The notes under the pieces are model-generated. The model ran no database searches. It was not told where the DNA came from and saw only the letters and a program-made list of their open reading frames with translations. Below are positions 1-9,247 of a stretch of DNA of 64,000 nt, piece by piece. Numbering within the stretch: the stretch's first letter is position 1; every line of letters begins with the position of its first letter. The position numbers were made by a program, and so were the translations under genes. The DNA is from Acidovorax sp. A1169. Its GTDB lineage: Bacteria > Pseudomonadota > Gammaproteobacteria > Burkholderiales > Burkholderiaceae_C. The DNA lies in contig NZ_JAUZDX010000018.1 in NCBI RefSeq assembly GCF_030704685.1, forward strand, positions 1 through 64,000, written 5' to 3'.

Positions 1-39
1 GCACAGGCACAAAGCTCGCGCAGCACACCATCCGGCACG

Positions 40-64
40 AAAAAATGGCCGCGATCAGCGGCCA
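40..64 (-). terminator. Rho-independent terminator of the fasciclin gene
   Basis: Read on the minus strand, a 7-bp perfect stem (TGGCCGC/GCGGCCA) with a 5-base loop is followed directly by six T residues. It lies just past the stop codon of the fasciclin gene, so it most likely ends that transcript. Confidence 0.8.
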
Positions 65-88
65 CTCTTCAGAACCCAAAACCCATCA

Positions 89-652
89 TCACTTAGGCAG
101 CAGAACCTTGTCCACCACATGAATCACCCCATTGGACTGGTACACATCCGCAATCGTCACATTCGCCATACCACCCTTTTCATCGGTCAGCGAAATGGTC
201 TTGCCACTGGCCTTGGCCGTGAGCGTGCCCCCCGCCACCGTCTTGATGCTGGCCATGCCCTTGCCATCGGCAATCATCTTCGACAAGGCCGCCGCATCCC
301 ACTTTCCGGCCACCACGTGGTAGGTCAGCACGGTGGTCAAAGTGGCCTTGTTCTCGGGCTTGAGCAGCGTGTCTACCGTGCCGGCAGGCAGGGCTGCAAA
401 CGCGGCGTTGGTGGGTGCGAACACGGTGAACGGGCCTGGGCCCTTCAGGGTATCGACCAGGCCGGCGGCCTTGACTGCAGCCACCAGCGTGGTGTGGTCC
501 TTGGAGTTCACGGCGTTGTCGATGATGTCCTTGCTGGCCAGCATGGGGGCGCCGCCCACCATCACATCGGCAGCCAGGGAGGGGATGGCTGCGGCAGCCA
601 GGGCTGCGGCGATACCGATGGACGCGAGGCGGGCATTGAAACGGATGGTCAT
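89..652 (-). CDS. Secreted fasciclin (FAS1) domain protein
   Basis: Small exported protein of about 187 residues. The ATG at 652 is chosen because AGGAG lies just upstream and the N-terminus then reads as a signal peptide: a basic start, an Ala-rich hydrophobic core, and a likely cleavage after PSLAA. The rest is a single FAS1 fold, with the hallmark FTVFAPTNAAFAALP segment and a YHVVAGK segment in the middle, and NGVIHVVDKVLLP at the C-terminus. FAS1 domains of this MPT70-like type are extracellular or periplasmic adhesion or matrix proteins; the ligand here is unknown. It is monocistronic, with a terminator immediately downstream. An upstream in-frame TTG would add 26 residues, but it lacks a ribosome-binding site. 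Confidence 0.9.
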   Translation of the reverse strand: MTIRFNARLASIGIAAALAAAAIPSLAADVMVGGAPMLASKDIIDNAVNSKDHTTLVAAVKAAGLVDTLKGPGPFTVFAPTNAAFAALPAGTVDTLLKPENKATLTTVLTYHVVAGKWDAAALSKMIADGKGMASIKTVAGGTLTAKASGKTISLTDEKGGMANVTIADVYQSNGVIHVVDKVLLPK

Positions 653-771
653 GAAAATCTCCTGAAGTCGATTGATGAACTGACTGACTGTCTTTGACCG
701 CATGAGAAATGCCACGCGGCTATCAATCAATACGGCGCCCGCAACACATCGGATTCAACCGCAGAAAAAAT

Positions 772-811
772 GGCCAAAAAAAATCGCCCCCAGCGCTGGC
801 CGGGGGCGATT
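772..811 (-). terminator. Rho-independent terminator of the decarboxylase gene
   Basis: On the minus strand a strong hairpin (AATCGCCCCC paired with GGGGGCGATT, GC-rich loop) runs straight into a tract of eight T residues. It sits about 45 bases past the decarboxylase stop codon and insulates that gene from the fasciclin gene in the same direction. Confidence 0.85.
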
Positions 812-853
812 GATCTGTAGGGTCCGGGCTGTGCCGAACCCTGCCATGCGCGG

Positions 854-3232
854 CTAGATGGTGCGGCCGAAGGGCCCGTCCGATCCCACTTGCACCAGGT
901 TCTTGTCCGTCGCCAGCGGCTTGGGGTTCTTCTTGGCGGGCTTGGCTGGCACTTCCTCGGCCACGCAGTCGGCGTAGTAGCGCACGTGGCCGCTCTCGTC
1001 CTCGACCTCCACCAGGCCGTGGATGTCGGTCTCGAAGCCCGGGCACAGCTTGGCGAATTCGCGGGCGAACTTGAGGTAGTCCACGATCTTCTTGTTGAAC
1101 ACTTCGCCGGGGATCAACAGCGGAATGCCCGGTGGGTATGGCGTGACCAGGCCCACGGTGATGCGGCCTTCGAGCTGGTCGATCTCCACGCGCTCGGTTT
1201 TGCGGTGCGCGATGTGCGCGTAGGCATCCGAAGGCTTCATGGCGGGCGTGAGGTCCGACAAATACATCTCGGTGGTCAGGCGCGCGATGTCGTACTTGGC
1301 GTACATCTCGTGCACATGCTGGCACAGGTCCTGCAGGCCCATGCGCTCGTAGCGTTTGTGCTGCTGGCAGAACTCGGGAAGGATGCGCCACATGGGCTGG
1401 TTCTTCTCGTAGTCGTCCTTGAACTGCTGCAGCGCGGTGAGCAGCGTGTTCCAGCGGCCCTTGGTGATGCCGATGGTGAACATCACGAAGAAGCTGTACA
1501 GGCCGGTCTTCTCGACCACCACGCCGTGCTCGGCCAGGTACTTGGTGACGATGGACGCGGGGATGCCAGTCTTGTCGAACTTGCCGTCCAGGTTCAGGCC
1601 CGGCGTGACGATGGTCGACTTGATCGGGTCCAGCATGTTGAAGCCGTCGGCCAGCTGGCCAAAGCCGTGCCACTTGGCGCCGGCCTTCTTGCTCTTGCTG
1701 TCGCTGCGGATGATCCAGTCCTCGGCACGGCCCATGCCCTCTTCCACGAGCTTGTCGGGGCCCCAGACCTTGAACCACCAGTCCTTCTTGCCGAAGTCGT
1801 TTTCGATCTGGCGCATGGCGCGGCGGAAGTCAAGAGCCTCCAGGATGCTTTCCTCCACCAGCGCGGTGCCGCCGGGCGGCTCCATCATGGCGGCGGCCAC
1901 ATCGCAGCTGGCGATGATGCTGTACTGCGGGCTGGTGCTGGTGTGCATCAGGTAGGCCTCGTTGAAGAGGTGGCGGTCCAGCTTGGTGGTCTGCGAGTCC
2001 TGCACCAGCACGTGGCTGGCCTGGCTGATGCCGGCCAGCAGCTTGTGGATGGACTGCGTTGCGTAGGTCACCGAGTGCTTGGGGCGCATGCGCTTCTTGC
2101 CCATGGCGTGGTAGGTGCCATAGAACGGGTGGAAGGCCGCGTGCGGCAGCCAGGCCTCGTCGAAGTGCAGGTTGTCCACATAGCCATCAAGCATGCCCTT
2201 GATGGTCTCGGTGTTGTAGAGCACGCCGTCGTAGGTGGACTGCGTGAGCGTGAGCACGCGCGGCTTGACCTTGGCAGCGTCCACGCCCTTGAGCAAGGGG
2301 TTGGCCTTGATCTTGGCCTGGATGGCCGCCGGCTCGAACTCGCTTTGCGGAATGGGCCCGATGATGCCGAAGTGGTTGCGCGTGGGCTTCATGAACACCG
2401 GGATGGCCCCGGTCATGATGATGCTGTGCAGGATGGACTTGTGGCAGTTGCGGTCCACCACCACCACGTCGCCCGGGGCCACCGTGTGGTGCCACACCAT
2501 CTTGTTGGAGGTGCTGGTGCCGTTGGTCACGAAGAAGCAGTGGTCGGCATTGAAGATGCGCGCGGCATTGCGCTCGCTCTCGCCGATGGCGCCGTTGTGG
2601 TCCAGCAGCTGGCCGAGCTCTTCCACCGCATTGCACACGTCGGCGCGCAGCATGTTCTCGCCATAGAACTGGTGGTACATCTGGCCCACCGGGCTTTTCA
2701 GGAAGGCCACGCCGCCCGAATGGCCGGGGCAGTGCCAGCTGTACGAGCCGTCTTCGGCGTAGTCGAGCAGCGCCTTGAAGAACGGCGGCTGCACGCCCTC
2801 CAGGTAGCTCTTGGCCTCGCGGATGATGTGGCGCGCCACGAATTCGGGGGTGTCCTCGAACATGTGGATGAAGCCGTGCAGCTCGCGCAGGATGTCGTTG
2901 GGCAGGTGGCGGCTGGTCTTGGTCTCGCCGTGCACGTAGATCGGCACTTCGGTGTTCTTGCGGCGAACTTCACCGATGAAGCTGCGCAGGCTCAGCACGA
3001 TGGGGTCGAGCCCCTCGCCCACCGTGAACTCCTCATCGTCGATGGAGAGGATGAACGCACTGGCGCGGCTTTGCTGCTGCGCGAACTGCGACAGGTCGCC
3101 ATAGCTGGTGACCCCCACCACCTCGAAGCCCTCGGCCTCGATGGCTTGCGCCAAGGCGCGAATGCCCAGACCCGAGGTGTTCTCGGAACGATAGTCCTCA
3201 TCGATGATGATGATGGGAAAACGAAACTTCAT
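854..3232 (-). CDS. Orn/Lys/Arg decarboxylase, PLP fold type I (acid-inducible class)
   Basis: A 792-residue cytoplasmic enzyme that decarboxylates a basic amino acid to its amine. The architecture is that of the large bacterial Orn/Lys/Arg decarboxylases: an N-terminal flavodoxin-like wing domain (about 1-135), the PLP domain and a C-terminal domain. PLP-site residues are visible: WHCPGHSGG near 167-174, the Asp of HFDEAW (358), and the Schiff-base lysine in ATQSIHKLLAG (K397). The length and the QSIHK motif resemble biodegradative arginine or lysine decarboxylases (E. coli AdiA, LdcI) rather than the short alanine-racemase-type enzymes. Substrate choice cannot be read with certainty from the sequence. 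The ATG at 3232 has GGAGG six bases upstream. No antiporter gene is adjacent, so a classic acid-resistance pair is not evident here. Confidence 0.93.
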   Translation of the reverse strand: MKFRFPIIIIDEDYRSENTSGLGIRALAQAIEAEGFEVVGVTSYGDLSQFAQQQSRASAFILSIDDEEFTVGEGLDPIVLSLRSFIGEVRRKNTEVPIYVHGETKTSRHLPNDILRELHGFIHMFEDTPEFVARHIIREAKSYLEGVQPPFFKALLDYAEDGSYSWHCPGHSGGVAFLKSPVGQMYHQFYGENMLRADVCNAVEELGQLLDHNGAIGESERNAARIFNADHCFFVTNGTSTSNKMVWHHTVAPGDVVVVDRNCHKSILHSIIMTGAIPVFMKPTRNHFGIIGPIPQSEFEPAAIQAKIKANPLLKGVDAAKVKPRVLTLTQSTYDGVLYNTETIKGMLDGYVDNLHFDEAWLPHAAFHPFYGTYHAMGKKRMRPKHSVTYATQSIHKLLAGISQASHVLVQDSQTTKLDRHLFNEAYLMHTSTSPQYSIIASCDVAAAMMEPPGGTALVEESILEALDFRRAMRQIENDFGKKDWWFKVWGPDKLVEEGMGRAEDWIIRSDSKSKKAGAKWHGFGQLADGFNMLDPIKSTIVTPGLNLDGKFDKTGIPASIVTKYLAEHGVVVEKTGLYSFFVMFTIGITKGRWNTLLTALQQFKDDYEKNQPMWRILPEFCQQHKRYERMGLQDLCQHVHEMYAKYDIARLTTEMYLSDLTPAMKPSDAYAHIAHRKTERVEIDQLEGRITVGLVTPYPPGIPLLIPGEVFNKKIVDYLKFAREFAKLCPGFETDIHGLVEVEDESGHVRYYADCVAEEVPAKPAKKNPKPLATDKNLVQVGSDGPFGRTI

Positions 3233-3410
3233 GCGCAGCCTCCGTGAAACCGTGCCCTGCCGGCCAAAAAACGAAATAGGCGCGAAGTGTAAGGAATAAC
3301 GAAGTCAGGCCTTTGACCTGGGGTTCTTTTGACCCAGAATGTGGTGGATTAAGAACAGACACACAGGCTGTTCAGAATCCGAAGAACTCACAACACAGGA
3401 GGAGGTACAC

Positions 3411-3836
3411 ATGGACGAATCCACCATCTGGTGGCTGTTGGCAGGGGGTGTGGTGGTGGCAGAGCTCATCACCGGGACCTTCTATCTGCTGATGCTGGTC
3501 ATAGGGCTGGTCGCGGGCGCCATCGCCGCCCACATGGGCCTGGGCATGCCGCTGCAGATCGTGGCTGCCGCCGTGGTCGGCATCGGTGCCGTTCTGGCCT
3601 TGCACCAAAGCAAGCGCCGGCGCCCGGGCGATCCATCCGCAAGGGCCGACCGCAGCGTGAACCTGGACGTGGGCGAAACCTTGATGATCGAGAGCTGGAA
3701 CCTCGATGGCACCAGTTTCGTGAAATACCGCGGCGCTACCTGGACCGCCATCCACCGCCCCGGCGTTACCCCTTCTACCGGCATGCACCGCGTTTCGGAA
3801 CTGGTGGGGAACCGCCTGCTCGTGGACCCCCTCTGA
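3411..3836 (+). CDS. NfeD-family membrane protein
   Basis: A 141-residue protein with two closely spaced N-terminal membrane segments (about 7-27 and 29-60) and a C-terminal OB-fold-like soluble domain (about 75-141) containing ESWNLDGTSFVKYRGATWTA, typical of short NfeD proteins. The start at 3411 follows an AGGAGG ribosome-binding site; a longer in-frame reading from 3339 has none. NfeD proteins are normally encoded next to SPFH/stomatin proteins and work with them in membrane microdomain organisation. That is the case here, with the SPFH gene 98 bases downstream on the same strand. Confidence 0.9.
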   Translation: MDESTIWWLLAGGVVVAELITGTFYLLMLVIGLVAGAIAAHMGLGMPLQIVAAAVVGIGAVLALHQSKRRRPGDPSARADRSVNLDVGETLMIESWNLDGTSFVKYRGATWTAIHRPGVTPSTGMHRVSELVGNRLLVDPL

Positions 3837-3934
3837 GCACCGCCGCGCGTGGCCCCGTCTCACATGCCCAGCCGTGGCGCCACCTGCCCTTGTGGACCCA
3901 ACCTTAGATTTGCTGAACCAACAAAGGCTTCTTC

Positions 3935-4864
3935 ATGAACAACAATACCGTCATCGCCATAGTCATCTTCGTGATCTTCGTGGTCTTCGTGATCCGCTCG
4001 GTCAAGGTCGTGCCCCAGCAGAACGCCTGGGTCAAGGAACGCCTGGGCAAGTACGCAGGCACGCTCACACCCGGCCTGAACTTTCTGATCCCCTTCGTGG
4101 AAAAGGTGGCCTACAAGCACAGCCTCAAGGAAATCCCGCTCGACGTGCCCAGCCAGGTCTGTATCACGCGCGACAACACGCAGCTGCAGGTGGACGGCAT
4201 ACTGTACTTCCAGGTGACCGACCCGATGCGTGCCAGCTACGGCTCGTCCAACTACATCATGGCCGTGACGCAACTGGCCCAGACCTCGCTGCGCTCGGTG
4301 ATCGGCAAGCTCGAATTGGACAAGACCTTCGAAGAGCGCGACATCATCAACGCCCAGGTGGTCCAGGCCATCGACGAGGCGGCCCTGAACTGGGGCGTGA
4401 AGGTGCTGCGCTATGAGATCAAGGACCTGACGCCTCCGGCCGAAATCCTGCGCTCCATGCAGGCCCAGATCACTGCCGAGCGCGAAAAGCGCGCGCTGAT
4501 CGCCGCCTCCGAAGGCCGGCGCCAGGAGCAGATCAACATCGCCACCGGCGAGCGCGAGGCCTTCATCGCCCGTTCCGAGGGCGAGAAACAGGCCCAGATC
4601 AACAACGCCCAGGGGGAGGCCGCAGCCATCATGGCCGTGGCCGAAGCCACGGCCCAGGCCATCGAGCGCGTGGCTGCGGCCATCCGCCAGCCCGGCGGCG
4701 AGCAGGCCGTGCAGCTCAAGGTCGCCGAAAAGGCCGTCGAGGCCTACGGCAAGGTGGCCGCCGACGCCACCACCACCCTCATCGTGCCCAGCAACATGAC
4801 CGAGGTCTCAGCCCTGATCGGCTCGGCGATGAAGATGGTGCAGACTACGCAAAGAACCCTGTGA
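3935..4864 (+). CDS. SPFH/Band 7 protein (paraslipin, QmcA-like)
   Basis: A 309-residue membrane-anchored protein: one N-terminal hydrophobic segment (residues 5-22), then an SPFH domain beginning KVVPQQNAWVKERLGKY, and a long Ala/Glu/Gln-rich coiled coil from about 170 to 255. Length and motifs match bacterial paraslipins such as E. coli QmcA (about 305 residues). These oligomerise on the inner membrane, organise lipid microdomains and can affect membrane proteases. It is cotranscribed with the upstream NfeD gene as far as spacing shows, and is followed by a terminator. Confidence 0.93.
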   Translation: MNNNTVIAIVIFVIFVVFVIRSVKVVPQQNAWVKERLGKYAGTLTPGLNFLIPFVEKVAYKHSLKEIPLDVPSQVCITRDNTQLQVDGILYFQVTDPMRASYGSSNYIMAVTQLAQTSLRSVIGKLELDKTFEERDIINAQVVQAIDEAALNWGVKVLRYEIKDLTPPAEILRSMQAQITAEREKRALIAASEGRRQEQINIATGEREAFIARSEGEKQAQINNAQGEAAAIMAVAEATAQAIERVAAAIRQPGGEQAVQLKVAEKAVEAYGKVAADATTTLIVPSNMTEVSALIGSAMKMVQTTQRTL

Positions 4865-4868
4865 CACC

Positions 4869-4914
4869 ACGCTCCGCATGACGGAGCGGGCAGGCAGCGG
4901 AGCGTTTTTTTGCT
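4869..4914 (+). terminator. Probable terminator after the NfeD-SPFH pair
   Basis: Several alternative hairpins can form from repeated CTCCG/CGGAG blocks (GCTCCG near 4871, CGGAGC before the T tract). The last stem is followed by seven T residues at about 4906-4912. It lies just past the SPFH stop codon. Confidence 0.7.
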
Positions 4915-4955
4915 CCGCTCTGCCGCAACTTCGAAAAGCAGCCAAAACCTGTGGC

Positions 4956-4961
4956 TATAAT
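4956..4961 (+). promoter_or_regulatory. -10 element of the tRNA-Ser promoter
   Basis: A perfect TATAAT lies 11-16 bases before the mature tRNA 5' end, the right distance for a -10 box, with GC-rich sequence following it as in stringently controlled promoters. No good -35 box is obvious; TTCGAA at about 4930 is spaced 20 bases away. Confidence 0.6.
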
Positions 4962-4971
4962 CGAGGGCTTC

Positions 4972-5062
<91 letters not shown>

Positions 5063-5070
5063 AGATACAA

Positions 5071-5102
5071 CCCCAAGTGGCTCACGCTGCTTGGGGTTTT
5101 TT
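5071..5102 (+). terminator. Terminator of tRNA-Ser
   Basis: Stem CCCCAAG paired with CTTGGGG, 12-base loop, then six T residues, starting 10 bases after the tRNA CCA end. Confidence 0.85.
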
Positions 5103-5121
5103 CTTGGCTGTGCGGCCCAGG

Positions 5122-5892
5122 TCAAATCTGCTGCGCCTCGCAACCCTGCAAAAGGACTGCGGCCGAAATCCACTGCCCTTCCTGCGGCGTCCAGTCGCTC
5201 GGCGTCAGCGTATTAGCTCCGAACACCACGGGTAGCGCTACAGGCGCCGGGCAACCCAGCGACCAACTCAAAGAGGTTCTGTAGACGGGGGCGCCCATCA
5301 CCTCTGCGGTACCTACCGGACCGATGGGGCCAATGTAGAGATAGGACTCCGGGGCCTGCTGCGCCGAAGGCGAAGGGGAGATCAATACCCCACCCCGTTC
5401 ATCCAGCTGCTCCAGAAAATGCTGCTTGTCCCGATCACTGCCCATGGCATCGAGGATCTGTTGAAAAGGTCGCACATGCAGCATGAATCCGCCCAGGCCG
5501 ACAGCCATACGGCCCCCCTCCCTGTAACCATCTCGGTTCGCACCGAACAACACATCCATGAAGGTGAACAACTCGCCCTGCCCCACCGCCTGGATGAACC
5601 CGTCGACAGGGTCTGGAGAAGGCAGGATCGAATCGATCTCGCACTCCACGAGCGCACCGTCTCAAATGAAAGGGTAGATGGATTGCAAGGTGAGGTGATC
5701 GCCATCCGAACGCAGCCACAGCGCAACAGAAAAAAGGTCCAGGTCCAAGGTCATCAGCGCCGCCTCGACCGAGCCATCCATCGAGCGGTGGTGGCTGCGC
5801 ACACCCGTGACGTCGAACTCCTTGAGGCGCTCCATGGCATGAAAAGCCAAGGCCCTGTCATCACTCAAACTCCTCCAGAGATCTCCCAACAT
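5122..5892 (-). pseudogene. Unknown protein gene split by an in-frame TGA
   Basis: Two open stretches lie in the same minus-strand frame, separated only by one TGA at 5662-5664. The first (5892-5665) starts with ATG and gives 76 residues ending QSIYPFI. The second resumes directly (DGALVECEIDS...) and runs to 5122. Read through, the product would be about 255 residues; I recognise no domain in it. The second part could be translated from a GTG at 5649, but no convincing ribosome-binding site precedes it, so I favour one gene with a nonsense mutation over two genes. No mobile-element sequence was seen at the break. The alternative, two overlapping short unknown genes, cannot be excluded. Confidence 0.45.
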
Positions 5893-6784
5893 GCCAACAC
5901 ATCCCTTCTAGTTGTACTGGTACGCTGAAGACGTGCCATCAGCCGCACAAATGCCACCCAGACGCACCGAACGCATCCGCCTGCGGCGGGGGATCGGCGT
6001 GAACTGCCTGCGACGGTACGATACCCTACCTTGCAACGGAATTCGCACCGCGCGCCCACGCATCCGGGGACACCACGCTTGAAGCCATCGACCACCAAGC
6101 ACCAGGCCTTGTCCCTCCCCAGGGCGACAAAGGAGCCGCACCGCGGTCCCAGATTGCTCCAGACCAGGCGCAAGGTCTTGACCACTGCGCACAGCGCGAG
6201 ACGATGCCCATTGCCAGGGAGCATTCCATCCCATGAGCCTGCGCCGCGCCATCGCCCTGATCGTGCTGCTGCTCGACGCCTGGTTTTTCGGGCTTAGCAC
6301 GCTGAGCATCCTGCTGCTTGCCTTGGCACCGCTGGACCTCGTACAGGAGAGTCGGATGCGCCATGGATGCGGGCGCGCTTCTGTTCCAGGGTGGCGGCGG
6401 TGGCGCGGTGCGCTGTACCGCATCGCCTCGCCCGCCATGTACCGCACGCTGGGCCTGTGCCTGCCGGTGCACCTGCCCACCACCAACGCCAAGCGCCCGA
6501 TCTGCCGGCTGATCGGCGAGGTGATCTGCGAGCTGAGCACAAATGGGCAATGGCAAGGGACGCGCCTGCCCCCAGGCCCGAAAGCCTGAACTTCGCCCCC
6601 GGATCGAGAAGTAGTTAACACACCAGCGCGGCCGAAGGCTTGTTGCCCGGGCCCTTCAGACCTAACCTTGGCGCACCTGGAATAGATCCAAAGCCAAGCC
6701 GGCACTCCAGGAGTCAAGTGCGTGAGCTGCGGCAGGCACCCAAGCATCCCCAGCCCTTCCTGCCCTTCCAACTGGAGTAGTCCG
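5893..6784. other. 892-bp stretch without a convincing gene
   Basis: Short open frames exist on both strands, but none has family resemblance or a good ribosome-binding site. The most gene-like is 6233-6589 (+), 118 codons, starting MSLRRAIALIVLLLDAW with one clear hydrophobic helix followed by a non-descript Arg-rich tail. It could be a small membrane protein or the decayed start of one. The rest may be remnant coding sequence; I see no terminal inverted repeats or transposase motifs. Confidence 0.4.
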
Positions 6785-7867
6785 ATGAAGCATTTCTGCC
6801 TCTTGGCCATCACCGCGGCGATCGCGGCCCACAGCCCGCTCGCAAGCGCGCAGGCAATCCTCAACCTGAACGATGGCGCGTTGCGCATCCCCAGCCTGAC
6901 GGTGGGAGCCGATGTCTATACCAACGTGGTGCTGCGCTACGGCGCAGACGGGCGGTTCGGCCTGGAAGCAGCCACGCCCCCTGCCGGCAACCCGGGTGGT
7001 GGTGGTGGCGGCGCAGCACAGACCCTCCAACTGGCCTATGCGCCCCAGCCGAACACCCAGTACTGGTACAACGCTCAGGGCCGGGTCGTCGCCACCTGCT
7101 CCAACCTGCCCCAGGCGGCCATCACCCTCAAGATCCCGGCCGGTGCCACGGCCCAGGCCAAGGTGCCGCTGGTGATCAGCCTGGCGGGCTGGGCTCCCAA
7201 TGGCAATCCGCCGGCGCCCGTGCCGCAGGACCCGGCCGGGCTGGACCAGTTCAGTGCTGCCCGCATGGCGGCCGCCACCTTCGAGTACCGCGGGTGCGAC
7301 AACTGGAGCAGCCCGCTGATTGCCCGCACCAACGTGAACGAGACCTTCGACATCGCCAGTTCTGACTTCGGGCTGGGCCTGGCGGCGATCAAGGCCGCCG
7401 TCGCCGAGCGCAACCTGCCCATCGACACCAGTCGCATCGTCGTGGCCGGCACCTCGTTCTCGAGCAACCTGATCTTCTCGGTGGCCACCAAGCACCGGCT
7501 GCAAGGCGCCATCGCGCTCGCCGGGGGCTGCGACTACAACTGCAACGCCACCGGCACCACCTACGAGCAGCCCAATGATTTCCGGGTCAACGGTGCCGCC
7601 ATCCGGGTCGCAGCGGTCTCGGGCAGCGCCGACCAGCTGTTCCCGCCTGTCGGTCTGGGCAGCTCAGGCTATGGTGCCTCCGGCGCCAGGGCCCGCATCC
7701 TGACGGCCATCCCCGACGGGGCCAGGAAGCCCGCTGCGTTCTACACCTACGTCGCACAGGGCGCAGGCCATGAGGTCAATGAGGCGATGTGGGCCAAGGC
7801 GCGCACGTTTGCGCAGTGCATGACCAGTGTGCGCCCGGCGGGTGACTGCGCGGCGGACAACCGCTGA
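6785..7867 (+). CDS. Secreted alpha/beta-hydrolase-like protein
   Basis: A 360-residue exported protein. Residues 1-22 are a signal peptide ending SPLASA. A short beta-rich segment (24-62) and a Gly-rich linker (70-77) precede a hydrolase-like domain. A plausible catalytic triad is visible: Ser224 in GTSFSS, Asp283 in SADQLFPP and His329 in QGAGHE, in the order and spacing expected for alpha/beta hydrolases. The nucleophile elbow is G-T-S-F-S rather than the usual G-x-S-x-G. Cysteine-containing segments (GGCDYNCN) suggest disulfides in the periplasm or outside. It may be an esterase or polyester depolymerase relative, but the substrate is not deducible. The ATG at 6785 is chosen because the signal peptide begins there. 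Confidence 0.7.
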   Translation: MKHFCLLAITAAIAAHSPLASAQAILNLNDGALRIPSLTVGADVYTNVVLRYGADGRFGLEAATPPAGNPGGGGGGAAQTLQLAYAPQPNTQYWYNAQGRVVATCSNLPQAAITLKIPAGATAQAKVPLVISLAGWAPNGNPPAPVPQDPAGLDQFSAARMAAATFEYRGCDNWSSPLIARTNVNETFDIASSDFGLGLAAIKAAVAERNLPIDTSRIVVAGTSFSSNLIFSVATKHRLQGAIALAGGCDYNCNATGTTYEQPNDFRVNGAAIRVAAVSGSADQLFPPVGLGSSGYGASGARARILTAIPDGARKPAAFYTYVAQGAGHEVNEAMWAKARTFAQCMTSVRPAGDCAADNR

Positions 7868-7883
7868 GTCGGGGCGCCAGGCC

Positions 7884-8936
7884 TCAGTGCTGCAGCGCGC
7901 TGCGGCGCTCGTGCTTGGCCTGGTGCATGGCCTCGTCCGCGTGGCGGATGGCCGCATCGGCCGTGTTCTGCCCGGGGTCGGAGCAGACCACGCCCACACT
8001 GGCCCCCGGATACTCCAGCGTTCGCTGGCCAGCCAGCGGAATGCGGCACACCGTCGCCTGCTGCAGGCGCTGGCGCAGGCTGTGGATGGCCTCGCCGGCG
8101 TCCTGCTCGCGCTGCGGGCCCGGGCCGACGAACACGAACTCATCCCCGCCGAACCGGCTCAGAAAGTCGCTTTCGCGCATGGCAGCGCGCAATTGGCTGG
8201 CAATGGCGCACAGCAAGGCGTCGCCCGCCTCGTGGCCGTGTGTATCGTTGACCTGCTTGAAGCCGTCGAGGTCGAGAAAAGCCACCATCACCATGCTGCC
8301 TGAGCGCCGTGAGCGCGCCTGCAGCCGTTCCAGCTCTTCGAACAAGGCGCGGCGGTTGGGCACGCCGGTGAGGGGGTCCAGCAAGGCCATGGTGGACAGC
8401 AATTCGTTCTTGCGCTGCAGCTCCTCCAGCAGTTGCTCGCGCTCGACCTGCTGGGCAATGAGGCCGGCGAACAGCTGCAGGATTTTCTCGGTCTCGGGAG
8501 TGAGCTCGGTGCGCTCGGCACTGGCTGCGCACAGCGTGCCATAGACCGCGCCGTCGGACAGCCGCACCGGCATGCTCACATAGGTCTGGATGCCCAGGGC
8601 GGCCGCAGCCTCCGAGTCGCCCCAGCAGCCCTGCACGTCGGCCGTGAACATGCGGCCCTCCTTCAGGGCCCGGTAGCACAGGGTGTCGCCCCAGGGCACC
8701 GTCAGGCCCTCGGGTATCTCCATCTTGCGGGTGTTGCGCGAGTACAGAACGTGCTGCAGCGCGCGCTGGAAATCGATGGTGGTCAGGTAGGTGGATTCCA
8801 GCTGCGTGACCTTCTCCAGCATCTCCAGCAACGGCCGGGTCAGCTCTTCAAGTGTCTTGGCCTGGACGACGGAGTCGGAGAGTCGGGCGAGAAGCGGGTC
8901 CATGGCAGCAGCAACTATGGGGTACACGGTTGGCAT
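7884..8936 (-). CDS. GAF-GGDEF diguanylate cyclase
   Basis: A 350-residue cytoplasmic protein predicted to make c-di-GMP. An N-terminal GAF domain (about 10-170) is followed by a short coiled linker and a GGDEF domain from LLDPLTGVPNRRALF to the C-terminus. The active-site loop is an intact GGDEF. An RxxD product-inhibition site (RESD) sits five residues before it, so feedback control by c-di-GMP is likely. The start at 8936 is chosen for an upstream AGGTGG; an ATG at 8903 is an alternative. GAF domains bind small ligands or cofactors; the signal is unknown. The gene is convergent with the hydrolase gene. Confidence 0.92.
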   Translation of the reverse strand: MPTVYPIVAAAMDPLLARLSDSVVQAKTLEELTRPLLEMLEKVTQLESTYLTTIDFQRALQHVLYSRNTRKMEIPEGLTVPWGDTLCYRALKEGRMFTADVQGCWGDSEAAAALGIQTYVSMPVRLSDGAVYGTLCAASAERTELTPETEKILQLFAGLIAQQVEREQLLEELQRKNELLSTMALLDPLTGVPNRRALFEELERLQARSRRSGSMVMVAFLDLDGFKQVNDTHGHEAGDALLCAIASQLRAAMRESDFLSRFGGDEFVFVGPGPQREQDAGEAIHSLRQRLQQATVCRIPLAGQRTLEYPGASVGVVCSDPGQNTADAAIRHADEAMHQAKHERRSALQH

Positions 8937-9247
8937 GTCAGTCCACCTGCGGACGCAGAACATGCTGGCAATGTACGCCAATTGTGGCAGTTAATTTATT
9001 GCCACACGAAGAAATGTGGGTTAGAGCCGCGTTTTGCTATTGGACTGCAGCTGCAGCCTCTACGCAGGCCTGCATCTGCCCGATGGGCATGCGGGTCTCG
9101 CGCAAGCGCAGCGGGAATCCGATCCATTCCATGTCCGAGGCCACATAGCGGCGCTGGAGTGCACTCTAAGTCAAGGGGTTTGAAGCGCACCTATCATCGC
9201 CCTACTTGCCGCTGCACCAGCGGGCAACAAACCCCCCAAGGAATCCC
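8937..9247. other. Divergent intergenic region (311 bp)
   Basis: It separates the minus-strand diguanylate cyclase from the plus-strand flavin reductase-like gene and must hold both promoters. An AT-rich patch (TTAATTTATTG, about 8992-9002) is the only conspicuous element; no open frame is convincing. Confidence 0.5.

Noticed and set aside
890..3247. A 785-codon open frame antisense to the decarboxylase gene
   Set aside because: It mirrors the real gene at high GC. Its translation is His/Leu/Val/Gly-rich low-complexity sequence, and the sense strand has a clear enzyme.
5908..6888. A 326-codon minus-strand frame crossing the start of the secreted hydrolase
   Set aside because: It overlaps a convincing signal-peptide gene on the other strand, has biased composition and shows no motif.
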